Below are positions 22,541 through 35,600 of a DNA stretch of 64,000 bases, one piece after another (the stretch's first letter is position 1; every line of letters starts with the position of its first letter). The DNA lies in NCBI GenBank assembly GCA_963402885.1, contig OY727100.1, forward strand, positions 17,763,395-17,827,394, written 5' to 3'. The stretch comes from Antedon bifida. Lineage: Eukaryota; Echinodermata; Crinoidea; Comatulida; Antedonidae. Under the pieces are notes generated by a model. The model was not told the DNA's origin, searched no databases, and saw only the letters and a list, made by a program, of their open reading frames with translations. Both the position numbers and the translations under genes were made by a program.

Positions 22541-23032
22541 AAACTCACTATAATTACTATTGTTTTTATCGTGGGAAACTTAAAAAGACAAAAGATAAGA
22601 TGATCTTTCCGTCAAATTAATTACCACATAAAACCTAATCATTATTATAATAGAGTAATACTGTAGTTATTTTTTGTAGTCTTAAGTATTACACTTATAG
22701 TTGTGGTAAGCACAGGCCAACTTAAAGTTGATGGACATATTTGTCATTTGAGACCTACTATTGTACATAAAAAAATAATTTGAGAAAAAATAAAATTGTA
22801 GTTTGAAAAAGAATAAAAGTTGTTATCAATATCATTAAATCTAGTAGTAGTCCTACTACTACTGGATTGATCCATAATGGGGTTACGGTTTAAAAACTTA
22901 ATTTCCCTCTATGTTCGCTAATAACAATGTATATAAATAATAAATTTGTTTCTAAGAATTTGTATTTTATTATTAGAACCAAAAATGAAGTTAAGATAAT
23001 ACCATGTAATACTGTTGCTCTCTTTTCAGTTT

Positions 23033-23372
23033 ACATGCTCCTTCTCGTAAAACTAGAATCAAGTACACTTTTTATGTTCCGTTTAATAGAGTAAATATCT
23101 CGAAACGGGGGTTTCAGACACGCTTGCCTTCTTTGTATAACTATTTAAGTGAGTCTAATGTAAATGTTGATATTTTTTTCAATAGTTATTCTTCATTCAA
23201 GACTCATTGTATTCTTTTTTTAAATAATCGTGTCAATATACTAATTTTTACTCTTTACTTATTTATTTAAGTTTGCTTCATATATAGAGTATTTATTGTA
23301 TCTGTTTTCTGTTTCATACCTTTAAGTGGCAACTTTCGTTGCTGTTGGTTTTGATGAAATAAAATAAAAAAA
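23033..23372 (+). mobile_element. Truncated LINE, C-terminal ORF remnant and 3' tail
   Basis: From 23033 a frame runs to TAA at about 23270. It has RKTRIKYTFYVP, then GFQTRLPSLYNYL and SYSSFKTHCILFL. This resembles the C-terminal end of non-LTR ORF2 proteins (arginine-rich start, P.LWN.LP motif, SFK..L end). It is followed by a hairpin-like GGCAACTTTCGTTGCTG and GATGAAATAAAATAAAA, a common LINE tail format. It differs from the L2-like copy at 16385. Confidence 0.45.
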
Positions 23373-23682
23373 TTAAATATATAATATTTATTATTATGGA
23401 AATTACAAAATAGTACATATACAACAATAAATACAAAATTCCATATTTGTTTATATATTAGGCCTATATTTATTAAATAAGTATGCGCTAACCCGTCATG
23501 TGTACGTATAATTAACATATCTGTTTTTATGATTTTAATGATGATGATAAAAACAAAATTATAGAGGGCGCTCTCCAATATAGAAACAAAAGTTGGCAAC
23601 AATAAACATTGGACATTGTTGAATCGGAAAATTTCGCTTATTTACAATCATAAAAATAGTACGTCTACGATAGGCCTAGCTT

Positions 23683-24085
23683 TATGTTGTATTTATACTA
23701 GCCTATTGGTTATTTATCTATATTTTTAGTTGCACCTTAAGCATACATTTAGTGTAGACCTAGGCCTATCCTATGCCTAGCCTTTTTAGTTAGCCTAGCT
23801 AGGCCTAGGCTAGGTCTACTAGCTAGGCTACTACTGCATGCTGCAGTGAGTGCCTTTTTTGGCACTGGATGACAGCTACTACAAGCCGAAGCGCGCCTCC
23901 ATGGTAATAGGCCATACAATAATAGGCAGGCCTAGCTTTAGTTTGGTAATTATAGAGGACCCACATCCTTGGGAATCACCTTGACCTACAGCAGGGATTT
24001 AAAATAGGGCTAGGCCTAGTACAGTATAGCCTAGTATAGCCATATTTTTTTTAGAATAACCCTACCTAGCTAGGCCTAGGCTAGG
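23683..24085. repeat. AGGCCTA/CTAGGC-rich low-complexity stretch
   Basis: Overlapping copies of TAGGCCTA, CTAGGCTA and GCCTAGC occur here, densest at 23758-23830 and 23998-24085. The same motif cluster recurs at 54028-54312, and single copies are scattered over the window. Confidence 0.6.
23895..23908 (+). promoter_or_regulatory. X-box-like RFX site near TMEM218
   Basis: GCCTCC-AT-GGTAAT fits the X-box pattern RYYNYY-N(1-3)-RRNRAC with one mismatch at the last base. It lies about 385 bp upstream of the TMEM218 ATG. RFX factors drive ciliary genes in animals; TMEM218 is one. The site is inferred only from the match. Confidence 0.3.
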
Positions 24086-24292
24086 TCAACCTAAAATTTA
24101 AAAATATATTTATTATGATATTGCATGCATCATTAATTGCTTTGTTTTGTTTCTTTGGTGTATAAATAAAAACAAATATAAATAAAAAACTGTTTAATAT
24201 TTAAATTTGTTTGGTTTCAGATTACCTGTGTGAAGATGACTCCAGTATAGCCTAGGCTATATTGGGTAGACCTACTTCAATTTGCAGATGAT

Positions 24293-25154
24293 ATGGCTTT
24301 AATATTTGGTGTTGGCGTCGGCCTGTTTATCCTTGCATTTGTATGGGCCTTAGCCATATTTTCATGCATCCTATGTGCAAGAACATCCTTGCAGTAAGTA
24401 CAAAGCACGTTTCATCCATGTAATTGTGCTGGGCGGAGGTGGGTTGAAACTTCTTCCCCCACCCACCCACCTACCAGCTTCAAAACACCCAAGAAACATC
24501 CGGATACCTGCAGCCCTACTGATTCAATTTTTTACCAAAATCCGATAATATCTGACTAAATATTAATATACTAAAAACAAGATACAAATATCTATTTTTT
24601 TTTAAATCAATTTGAATCTGTGTAATGGTTCGAAAAATGTTTTAATTCCTATTATATAAATCAATATTAATTGTTTCAGAAATGCAGCAGCGGGGATATT
24701 CCTGTTAGCAGCCTTTTTAACAGTCACACTTATTTTATGGCCAAAACTGCCAGCTATACCGGAACCAGAAGAAATAAAGGTAAATAAAGACCATCAATTG
24801 ACCCGACCAGTGGAACCGTAATCCATAGCCAACTGTGCCGATAATAAATCACACACACGGTTGACCGTGCCGATAGCCATTTCCGTTTCGTTAAACAGTG
24901 GCACTTTGAAACAACAGCAATTTTCTTTTTGTTGCGTTTGTGCATGTGGAGTGATCACTGTAAATTACATGACAAGTTAAAAATGTAACAATTTTACTTT
25001 TCATTTTCTTCAGGTAACTGACCAGAATTTCTGGGGGCGTTTGGTTCTCCAGTGCATCATGGGTATTTTTGCATTGGCATGTCTTGGTATCATGTTCTCA
25101 CTACACTGGACTGAGAGAATTCTTGCGAAGCCTCTAAAGACTAGAAGGTTTTAA
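24293..25154 (+). CDS. TMEM218: Transmembrane protein 218, ciliary transition zone
   Basis: Three coding exons, 24293-24393, 24680-24779 and 25014-25154 (TAA at 25152-25154), give 113 aa; the human protein is about 115 aa. Phases agree. The N-terminus MALIFGVGVGLFILAFVWAL matches the GVG.G.FIL start of the family and forms helix 1. Helix 2 is GIFLLAAFLTVTLILW, followed by an acidic segment (PAIPEPEEIK). Helix 3 is CIMGIFALACLGIMFSL, and the tail ILAKPLKTRRF corresponds to the family's ...AKPLH ending. Family knowledge places TMEM218 at the ciliary transition zone with other ciliopathy proteins. The ATG at 24293 is in frame; the upstream ATG at 24288 is out of frame and quickly closed. It is divergent from PKNOX and convergent with the GABBR2-like gene. 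Confidence 0.9.
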
Positions 25155-25197
25155 GCAAGATTTATATCAAATGGATATGTATGAACAATTGACAACT

Positions 25198-25345
25198 AAA
25201 GCTCTGTCCACACTATTGAACTTTTTGTGACAAAAAAAATGTGGTGTGCCCATATAATAAGAACAAGATGACATGATATATCACTACCATATTTGGGCAC
25301 ATCACAGTTTTTAGTTAAACTAGTTTGGTAGTCGAGACAGAGCTT
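25198..25345. mobile_element. Foldback MITE-like element, family B, copy 3, in a 3' UTR
   Basis: It begins AAAGCTCTGTCCACACTATTG and ends TAGTCGAGACAGAGCTT. The arms GTGGTGTGCCCATAT and CCATATTTGGGCACATCAC match the other copies. It starts 44 bp after the TMEM218 stop and before that gene's polyadenylation signal, so it is probably transcribed as part of its 3' UTR. Confidence 0.65.
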
Positions 25346-25430
25346 AGTTCTGATAGCAATAGTATGCAAGAATCCAATTGGTTGAATCTCCAACATTTCA
25401 GCCACTAAATGTAAATATTTTTAATGTGTA

Positions 25431-25436
25431 AATAAA
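25431..25436 (+). terminator. TMEM218 polyadenylation signal
   Basis: AATAAA, 277 bp after the stop, followed by CACTGTACATATATTGTTTTT. This is the first good signal downstream of the gene. Confidence 0.5.
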
Positions 25437-25663
25437 TGAATTCACACTGTACATATATTGTTTTTAAACTGTTTTATTTAACTCAACATTATAAATTTAT
25501 TATATTTATTACATTATATTTATTTTTACATTATAACACCATCTTATTAGGTGTAACACCATCTTATTTTACCATATATGGTCAAACAAATCGTCACAAG
25601 ATAAGACACACTGGTTCACACATACAAAAACAGTACCTTATGAGGGTTGTCACATGCATAAAC

Positions 25664-25828
25664 TAAAGCTTCGTTTCCACTAAAATGCAACGCCAGGACG
25701 TACTACCACGCTAGTAATAAATTGACCAATCACCAGTAACGGATCATTCGAATCATTGTAATTGGTTGGAATGTACTTGTGTCTGCGTGTACGTCATTGC
25801 CATGGATTTTAGTCGGAACTTTGAGCTT
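25664..25828. mobile_element. Foldback element, family C
   Basis: TAAAGCTTCGTTTCCACTAA at the left mirrors the right end, top strand TTAGTCGGAACTTTGAGCTT. The interior carries TTGACCAATCAC, GGATCATTCGAATCATT and the inverted AATTGGTTGG. This ATTGG/CCAAT-bearing centre typifies family C, also at 26420, 41301, 44165, 47120 and 47701. Confidence 0.55.
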
Positions 25829-26419
25829 CAAGATATAATTATTGTCTCTCCCAGCCCCGTCCCCCTCCCGAAAAAAAAATACCACTCCATAAATAATGAC
25901 CTTCACAATTACACGTGAAACAAAAACAACAGTTACAATAGATAGTTATATACAATTTTTTCACTAGAATAGATAAACACTGCTGATAGGCGAGGCACTA
26001 ATATCGTTAAGGTAATTTTTCGTTGCATAAAATATATATATAATATATACAGTATATAGGCTACGGTAGGCCTATTACACGTTCGTTTTATTTTAATTTG
26101 GAAACTGTACTTTTTCGGTACAATTAGGGTCATCAGTTTTTGTCTCGTAAAGAGATGTTTTTTTTTTAGTAGGTATACGTATGGGCCCCGTTCAGGCTTA
26201 TTTATTTACTCGGGTAAGTTGGTTTCAAGGGTGTTGAGTTATCGGTAATGTTATGTTGGTGGGTAGGGACAGCTACCCGGGCTCTATGTATTCATGAGTG
26301 CATCTTTTCCGTCGAATTATACGGCACTGTCAAAATCAATTCAAGATCCCAACGTTATACATAATGTTCCAACATAAGACCCGAACATACGAAACAAACT
26401 GTACTCACATCAAACAATT

Positions 26420-26507
26420 AAGCTTGGTTCCCACTAGTAACCCATCGCGTGTGATTGGTCAAATCACAAGCCCTTAATGTTGGCGTCTCTAATGTGAACT
26501 AAGCTTT
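26420..26507. mobile_element. Foldback element, family C, short copy
   Basis: AAGCTTGGTTCCCACTAG at the left opposes CTAATGTGAACTAAGCTT at the right. The centre is GTGATTGGTCAAATCAC, itself palindromic. It lies about 160 bp past the GABBR2-like stop, so it may be in that gene's 3' UTR. Confidence 0.6.
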
Positions 26508-26663
26508 AGCAATGTGAGTAGTTTGTGGTCGTTTAGCCTAAACATTACAAATAAAACCATATAGCACCGTTGAACATTTTTACCAGATTTATACAGTATC
26601 ACACTGATTAGTAGGAAGAGGTTGAATTTTGCGACAACATCCAAGTAGGGTCGATTCGTCCTT

Positions 26664-29600
26664 TTATATAACGACATTGCTAGCAGCTGAAGATGTGTTT
26701 ATGTTGCCCACTGATGGCACGTCAGCATCACATTTAATCGAGACAGGACGGTGAACAGTGTCTGTGAATTCCTTTTGCTGAAAAAAAAACCATATTTGTC
26801 ATCTACACCGTTGAATATGATGTGCATTGGCGTTTTCTAAACAAATTATTTACCTCATTAAGTCCAAATACCGTATCTACTGAATGTTGAGCTTAAAATA
26901 CTCCCATTTTTTTCATAAATGTATGATAATCATGACAATATAGAGCAGCTTTTGCGGGGTTTTTTTCGTATACTTATTATGTTTGTTTTACTTTTCACTA
27001 TTTAAAAATTCAGACGATCCATAATAATCAAATGACACTGAATACCATATTACATAATGATCTAGTATCTAGTAGTATTTATGATTTAGAAAACTATACA
27101 ATCGGTTTAAGAGAAAACAATACATTATCATATATATGATTTATGCCATAAGAATTGTGCGCTATGAGCATGCAACAATGGGCACTTGAGTACTGTACCC
27201 TGTTCCGATGGCCAGTTACCACCGTTAACATACTCTATGATTCCCACTAGGACTCAATGTAAGTAAGGACGCAGACGTAACGAATCGACGCAATGTGCCG
27301 TAATAACATTACACTGTGTGTCACAAGTGGGTACCGAACACTATGTGTGCTTCAAATTTTCGTAAGATGGGTATGTGGAATTAATAGAAGAGTTTTTTCT
27401 TACGTTACAGATTAGCTTTCTAATGTGAAGCTTTAGTAGAAATCCTTTTATCATGTGATAAGCTTACGTAATTTTAACGTTTTATTTGGCATTTGGTTGA
27501 TTGATATGAAAATAGGCGACCGGTTAAAGAACAACACTTTTTAATCATGCCAAGTACAATAGAAATCATTTGAAATTGAATGAGGTGCGTGCGTTTTATT
27601 AGAAATTATTTTAAAAACTAAACATTATATAAAAGATGTAGCAATTGGACGTATTTGTCTGTACGCTGATGACGTCAACACACAATCAATTATTGGAACC
27701 GTCTTGCTGCAAGATCAGATCAACACCTTTTTAAATACACTTTTAATTTAACCAAGTAGCTGAATGTTTGTTCAGAATATTGTGTTTACGTTTTTAGGAA
27801 TAGTAATTGCAATTTCTGCTGTAGTAAATAAAAATTTTGATTTGAATAACAAAACATCACAGATTGAAAGTACGACCAGAATAACAAGACATGTTACTAG
27901 CCAACAAACTATAAGGGAACACTTTCAAGTGAAACCAACGACCCTTGAGGAGACATGCATTCGGGGACAGGGTTAGATCCCAAAGGTGCCTGAGTACTAT
28001 TGCGCAGTAGGCCTATACAGACTGGCATTGTATTCATTGATGGCCAATAGACCATACCAAAAGAAAGGTGTACTTTTTTATGTCAAAACAATTGAATTGA
28101 ATTAGAAAACCACATTGCTTGAGAGTATAGAGAGACGGGGTGGAGAGAGAGGGGAGCGGAGTAGGTGGAGAGAGAAGGGAAGGGGAGAGAAGTAGGTGGA
28201 GGGAGAGAAGTAGGTGGAGGGAGAGAAGTAGGTGGAGAGAGGGATAGCGGCTGTTTTCTTACCATCATCATATCTCTACGTAGTTTCTGTAGCTCATGTT
28301 CCTTTTGTTTTACCCTTTCTTCTATGCTAACTGTAAATGTCTCTGGGGCAACAGCTCTACTACGATTAAATGTGGTTACAGTTACTTCAGTGTCTGATTC
28401 CGTACCTCGAAGAACTATTATCTGCAATGAGAGGACGGTAATAATAGTTTAGAACTCGCTCGAGTACGGTACTTACTTTTGGAACTTTGTCAAGTATGAT
28501 ACTTTCTTTTGAAACTTGCTCACATGGTACTTTCTTTTGGAACTCAGTCGAGTACGGCAGGCCTACTTACTTTTGGAACTCTGTCGAGTACGGTAATTAC
28601 TTTGGAACTCGCTCGTAACAACACTTGCTGTACAGTTGGAACTCTTTCTAGTATGGTACTTACTTTTGGAACTCTCTCGAGTACGGTACTTATAGAACTC
28701 GCCCGAGTACGGTCCTTTTTTTTTACTATTGTTTGCAACTCGCTCGAGTGCGGTACTTACTTTTGGAACAAACACAAGACACATTGTACAAGTCGTAGTA
28801 TACAGAATAGCGACCGCTACAAGACTATACACAACTTCAGGTTCGTCTTCTAATACGTATGTAAGAGGCACTGCGATGGAGACGATGATAGCAACGTTAT
28901 AAATCGATAGACCAATATATTTTGAGTCATTTAATTCCTGCATCGATACTTTTCTGTTTTAAAGAAAGCAAAACATTTAGATTTGAAGTTTTTTTTATAA
29001 TTATTTTTCTACATTAAAGAACCGTCAAGTTACGTGAATGATTGCCATTTTGATCATCTACGAAAGTTAATATCAACTCAGTATATTTGTATTCGTTGTA
29101 TTATAAATTTGCATTTTGCTCAATTTCTCAAAGGATGACAGTCATAAGCGAGTTATTTACTCTCCTTCTCAGAGATATGCTATTAACTTATAATATAATA
29201 TTAAAAAAGTAATATTGAATAAACATTTTGTAAATGATGACATCGAAAGAAATAAAACCATAATTCCTAATAGTGTATCATTAATGACGTAGTTTTCAAA
29301 TTCTTTAACGGATTAGTTCGTTATGACATTAATTCATCAATGTAAATACACCTGTCCAGGAAGATGGTATCTATGTCAAGAAAATCAAAGACCTATTTCT
29401 ATCTCATTTTAGGCGTCTACTCCATATTTAGGAGTTTTATTGTTTTAGCATGGACCTATTATAGGTCCATGGTTAGCCTTATAATTATGTTCCTTTTTGA
29501 AGAACAGTGTTATAACTGAGAGGGTGGTTACTAATTAAACTCATTTATTTGTTCTTCATTTTCATATTTAAAAAACAACTATGGTCTACTCAGCATATAA

Positions 29601-32600
29601 ACACAAGATCGAAGGTTCTATTGAAAGTCATTTTGTAACGATTGAATTTGTGTTAATAATAATAATAATACACGTTTATCGTACCTTGTTTCCCAAGCAA
29701 GTTTTGCACCATATAGCATGATCAGTCCTTTATAAACGTATAATGCAACGGTCCATTGGACAAGTTGTTTGCAGTCGCACGAATCCTTCTTTTTTAGTAA
29801 AATCAGGTCCTGATTAACAATCTAAATATATATTTGATAGAAACAAAAGGTATTTATTCAAATGCCGTAATATTTGGTAGATTTTAAACTGTAGGCCTAA
29901 CTGCTTTGTGAGAATTCTGTTTCCGAATATCTATTTCCGAAGTATCATTAGGAATATTTGGTAATACAACATTACACGTTTCACATGTATGTAGTAGTAA
30001 CCTAACCCTTAACCAACTTTACACGATACAAGCACCACATGCGAGATAAATGGGATGCTGTATTATTAAATATTCCTATAGGCCTAATACTTAGGAAATA
30101 GATAGTACTGTATAGGCTAATATGGAGTTTACAAATCGGTAAACAAACTATTTAGTGTAGGCCTATTGCTTTTGAAACTATTGTGATTGTGAAACCAAGT
30201 TGCAGTACTTTTTTTAAAACTGTGCATTGTAATTTTGAATATAATTATTATATAAAGAACATAGCATCTGACAGAACGCTTTGAAACTTCACCGCAGAAA
30301 TAAGCAGAGCGGCCGATATGGAACAGTCAGAAGACTCTCGGCGGCGGAACGGCGTTTAGAAGAAGAAAAAAAGAATACGGAGTGCAAAAATGTCCTACTA
30401 GTGCACCGTTACAGTAACTGTTTTAAAGTAGCATATTGTAATCGTGATTATCGCTCATTAAAAATAACTACTGTATACTAAATAGTATAATTAGAGTTAA
30501 ATTTTCCATTATATGCAAAATCTTGGCGTCGTAATTTTCAATCTAAGATAATTGCAAAAAAAATGAGCATAAGAATATACAGTTACAGACACTAATCTAA
30601 GTACTGTGTTACTAGTGAGTGTGTAGGCCCTAATTAAAATCAAAATAAGCCCATTAACACTCTCATAATTACTATACTTAATCATATATGAGATTGAAAC
30701 TCTATATGTACAGTACATTAAAATTAATATTCGAATTAATTTTAAAAGCACAAATAAGTGGAATTTTTTAATCATAGCGAAAGTCCTAGAAGGTCATGGT
30801 ACGTTTTCTAGTGGCAGATAGGCCTAATTAATTACACGATACCATACGATACAAGCATATGTTTATGTTTGATCATAATAGTCCTAATTGGAGTTTAATG
30901 TTGAATTCGTGTTTAATTTATCTAAAATTAAAGTAAAAACATCAACAGGTATACGCACTAACGAGTATCAAAATGAAGATGGCTATCCGACCTAATGTCT
31001 TTCGCAATTGTTTTCTGATCGACCACATTGTTCTCTGATCGACCACATTGTTCTTTGATGTTTTTGTTTAATCTTTCAAGTTTATGGCACTAATGAAGAT
31101 GATTTTATAATCAATTAAGTGGGTGGATGTTTATTTCGGGTTGTCTTACCTCAGGCGGAAACGTCTTGGTTTCCTTAAAAAATGGATTGATCATTGACCA
31201 AACAAACAGATAAATAAGGTCTATTAGAAGAAGAATCGTAAGCAAGCCGAATAAATGCCAGTCTTGAACAACCTATAAGACAATAACAAGTAAAACATCG
31301 TGTTACATTTGTGGCAATCAATATAAAAAGAAACTGGTTTGTTCTGTGCAGCTAATGTCAACTCATGGAAAGGTACCAATCTTTTTTGCTTAAGTAAAGA
31401 TAGGAAATTGCTTAAGTGAAAAAAGTGGTTAAATGGAAACAAAGTTGAGGCTTTATTTTTTAACAATTTCTTGTTATTTTATGAAATAGGCCCTAGACGT
31501 TGTCATCTAATACGATTTTTAAAAAAATGTAATTTGTATATATAACCTCTCCGCATGGGAAACTTTAAAATGAAACGCAAAAACTGTATGTTGTAACAAT
31601 TGCATGTATGGGGAACACTCTTAATTGGGTCACAAAGTTATCTATATTTAATATGGGTTCTCCTGTATTTTGAAAACTTTTTGTAGCTGTAAAATAATTG
31701 AATTAAAACTTATTTTTTTTATAAAGCACGTTTGATAAAATCCGATATCTCATCCAGAAAACGAATGCAACATTATCTATTAACTGTATACCTACAATCA
31801 ATGATGTTTAGAATTACAATTGAATTTTATTTTGTAACGATACAAATTACAGAACTCAATGGTCATAATGAATTCGTGTTTCATTATTTAAATTTGACTA
31901 CTACATAGAGACATAAACAAAATTGATAACAATACAAAAATGATACCTGATATTCCTTAATGTAATTAATGATGTCAACACATTAATGAACACAATAAAG
32001 TCGTGTTTCATTATCTAAACTATTGTACTTGACTTCAAATTATACGAACAATTCCAATAACATCATAACAAATAAAATAACAATAGTAAAATTATGTAGG
32101 CATAATAGATGGTAAAAAAAAACATACAGCGGAATCATACAGTAATAAAGAAATATTGATAATACAAACAAATTAAAATATAATTAGGTCTAATTACCTT
32201 CTTTTTTATCTTCAGATTACGAAATATTAGATACACCCGCCACGTTTTTAGAAACAGCCCACCAAACGCCATTGAATAACCAATAGACAAAGTCCATGCT
32301 CGCAACTACATTTAAAATACGTTATTATTAATGTCAACATATTGAAATAATATTATAATCTTATAAAAACTACACAATATTGAAGAATATAATATAGTCC
32401 TACTAAAAATAATAAATATGGCTATTAGGCCCATAGTATCATAATCAATGTCAATGAAAATCAAAAAAGAGAAAGTGTCTTTAAAAACATATTATATTTA
32501 GAAATCTTCTACTTAAAATAAGAAGTACTAATATCATAATATTATTTTTACAAGAATATGTGCTAGTATATTGCTTGTAATCTTTGTTTGTAAATATTGT

Positions 32601-35600
32601 TAATTGTCCTCTTCGGGAGAGAAGAATCTTGAATTAATAGGATTTAAACAAAGAACATCTGGCAAATGAGAATTTTCTTACTACTCAAACCACACGAAAA
32701 TAGCTTTAGTTAAGTCTTCTTTTAAAATGCGTCAAGTCACAATAATATGACAAATTATTAAACGAAACATCTAAATAAGCAACAATATATATATGAAATG
32801 AGCCAGTCATTTTATTAATGATGTTCCTCCTGATGAAATATACTTATATATATTTTATTATACCAATGTATAATATACTATACTGTAAACAATATTATGT
32901 GCATTTTTTATTTTTTATTATCATATTCAAGAAAATAATGAAAAAAAGAGTATTATGTGAGAAATATGTAATTATTATGATGAACGAATAAAAGTGGTAG
33001 GTTACACCACAAAAGAGAGAGAGAAAAAAGGAGCAAAACAAGCTTATAAAATGATGGTATTAATATTGATATACCCACCATACATAAAGTTATGTACATA
33101 TTCGATTCAACGATATTTTGGTCCAGGCCAAATAGCATTACGGATCCGTAACAGACAATACAGCCTGTTGCAATTACGTTGTTCACATTAGGACTGGATA
33201 AGCGAATTAACCTGAGGCAAACAAAACAAACAGTAGCACCATAGTAATCATATATAATATATTTGTGGTAGTAACATTATTTTTCATTCATTAAATTATT
33301 AATTCAAATTTGTAAATCTATCAAAAAATCATCAACAATGATATTAATCCATACAAATAGGACATTTGCTGGAAAAGTCAATTTATTTATCTATTTCCTC
33401 GCTCCCCACCCTAACACAGTTCAGTCTATAGGTCAAGCGACGACCGACGACATATCGATTGACCTGACATTAGGTCGTAGGTCGAATAAAATCTAAAGCT
33501 AAATAAAAGCCTAATAAATACTGATCTTTACTTTCTTTTTCTGTTCTTGATATTAAAAACAAGGAAGGCACATGCAACGATGACACCGACGGCTGAGAGT
33601 GATGAGAATATGAAATATATAACTGGTCGTATTCCGATGTAAACAGTTTCATAGAGTGCACCGTCAATCGGTATGTCTCCTGTAAAATAGATATAGTTTT
33701 ATAATTAAAGAGGCCTACAGATACAGAAATTAGAACACTCTGGCTTTTCTGGCTGATTGTTGCTGTCGCTGTACAGAATCTGAGAATAAAACTAAGAATA
33801 AGGTTTCATTATAACAACATTATTTGACCTAGTTTGAAAATAATCCAAATGTTGTCCCAATTTCTGATCAAAAAGTCTATTGCATAGGAGGCCTAATTTA
33901 AACAAAGTGCACCTTAAATCGATTAGTCAAGTAATTACACGTAACATGACGTAGATACCTTTAAATGTAATTCGCTTTTCAGACTCCCAAACAAGTTCTC
34001 CGTTTTGATAATATATTCCAATAGTAACCAGTTCATTATCTTAAGGAAATAAGAAAGCAAATTATTATTTTTACTTCAATTTATTTTCAACGTGCACGCA
34101 ACGTAAAGGCGTATTCGCGAAATTCAAGCAATTTGACATTCCTTGTGATTGGACGTTGCGTCCAAATGATAACCGATCTTTAAAGAGAAATGATTATAGT
34201 CGATTTCTCGAATTCACATTTTGACGTAATATGATTCAAAGAAATTATGTGCATTTATCGGATAATCATCGTATTTTTTATTCGTTTATATTGGATAATT
34301 TTTTAGAAGCGCACCAGCGTAGAATTCGAACCAGTCTCCTCGAAATGTGATCAACCACTAAATTACCTCTTACCTATTAGCTGCTCAACCTTAATATTGC
34401 CAAAGCGATCTCCGTTACGGTTAAATTGTATAGTTCCCTAAAAAAAAATAATACACCATTAACATTAATATATTTTATATCGGTTTTATGTATTTCAAAT
34501 AAATACTAGGACGTGATAGATGATATAGATGTAGTGTGTAGAGTCATTAACTCCATTTAATCGACTCAGCATCACACAATTAAGCTACTTCGAATTGTAT
34601 ATACGACGGAAGGAGATGTTCGACCACGGAAATACGATATTTTAAAAAAAAACCTAATTAAGCTATTATTATCTCTAATTAGTACTTCAGATTATAAAAG
34701 CAATCCAATAAATTATCGACAGCAACATCAATTTTACATACATTTAACCAAAAATAAACATACGTACTCAGAAATGTCAGAGTGCAAGTGCTGTGCGCAG
34801 CATAATTGCTCGTAAAATAGACGCGTACTTTGTCACGGCAGGACTTTTATTGTGTTATTTTTATTATTATCATTATTAGGCATATTATTATAACCACATC
34901 GATCACTTTCATGTTAATTATCATCATCATTGTCTCCATCGTCATCATGCTAAATTGTTGTCATGTTTGTTAACGTCGTTTCTCAATATAATCAATCATC
35001 CTGCTCGTAATAAGCCGTATTAGGCCTACCATTATATTCTTCGTTGTTGTTATTAAAGTTGATGTCGCACCATTATCAGTATGGCCATCATCATCATAAT
35101 CATCATCATCGTCTCGTTCATCGTTATAATCATCATCATCATTGATTACAGCACACTTACGGAGATTCCTTTAAAATTAAGATTTTTTATCGAATTTTCG
35201 AACAATTCCCGAATATGGTGAGTATTGTTATAATCGAAATCTAGGATGCTGAAACTTGAGTTAGTTTGTTCGAGGTGCGTCTGGGTTTCATTTAACACCA
35301 TTGCTATCGTCCACAATCCATCGTATGCGTATGGTGCGTATTCTTCGCCTGGCAGTTGTTGCTGGTTGGTTCTGTTGTAATAAATATCTTCGTATTCATT
35401 TGGTGTCTGTATAAAAGATGTATAAGTCAAGTTCTATTATTGCGTGTCATATTGAATTGAATGAAGAAGATGGTGAGAGTGGCAATAGTGAATTTCGTTT
35501 TCAAAATGGGCCACGCAACTACATAGATATTGAGTCTACGTACACATAAACATATCTTGCTGATCGTTCGCAGGCTGAATTTTCAACCCGACAGCTTCGT

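Larger units (their letters stand above)
22541..24292. other. Divergent intergenic region PKNOX / TMEM218
   Basis: It holds a LINE remnant (23033-23372), an AGGCCTA-rich stretch (23683-24085) and an X-box-like site (23895-23908). A possible acceptor (TTTGGTTTCAG at about 24220) suggests a non-coding first exon for TMEM218. Confidence 0.5.

Noticed and set aside
28083..28427. 114-codon frame with proline/serine repeats past GABBR2-like exon 16
   Set aside because: It is intron read-through into the pyrimidine strand of the minisatellite; the strong donor at 28262 and the in-phase last exon at 26664-26777 explain the gene better.
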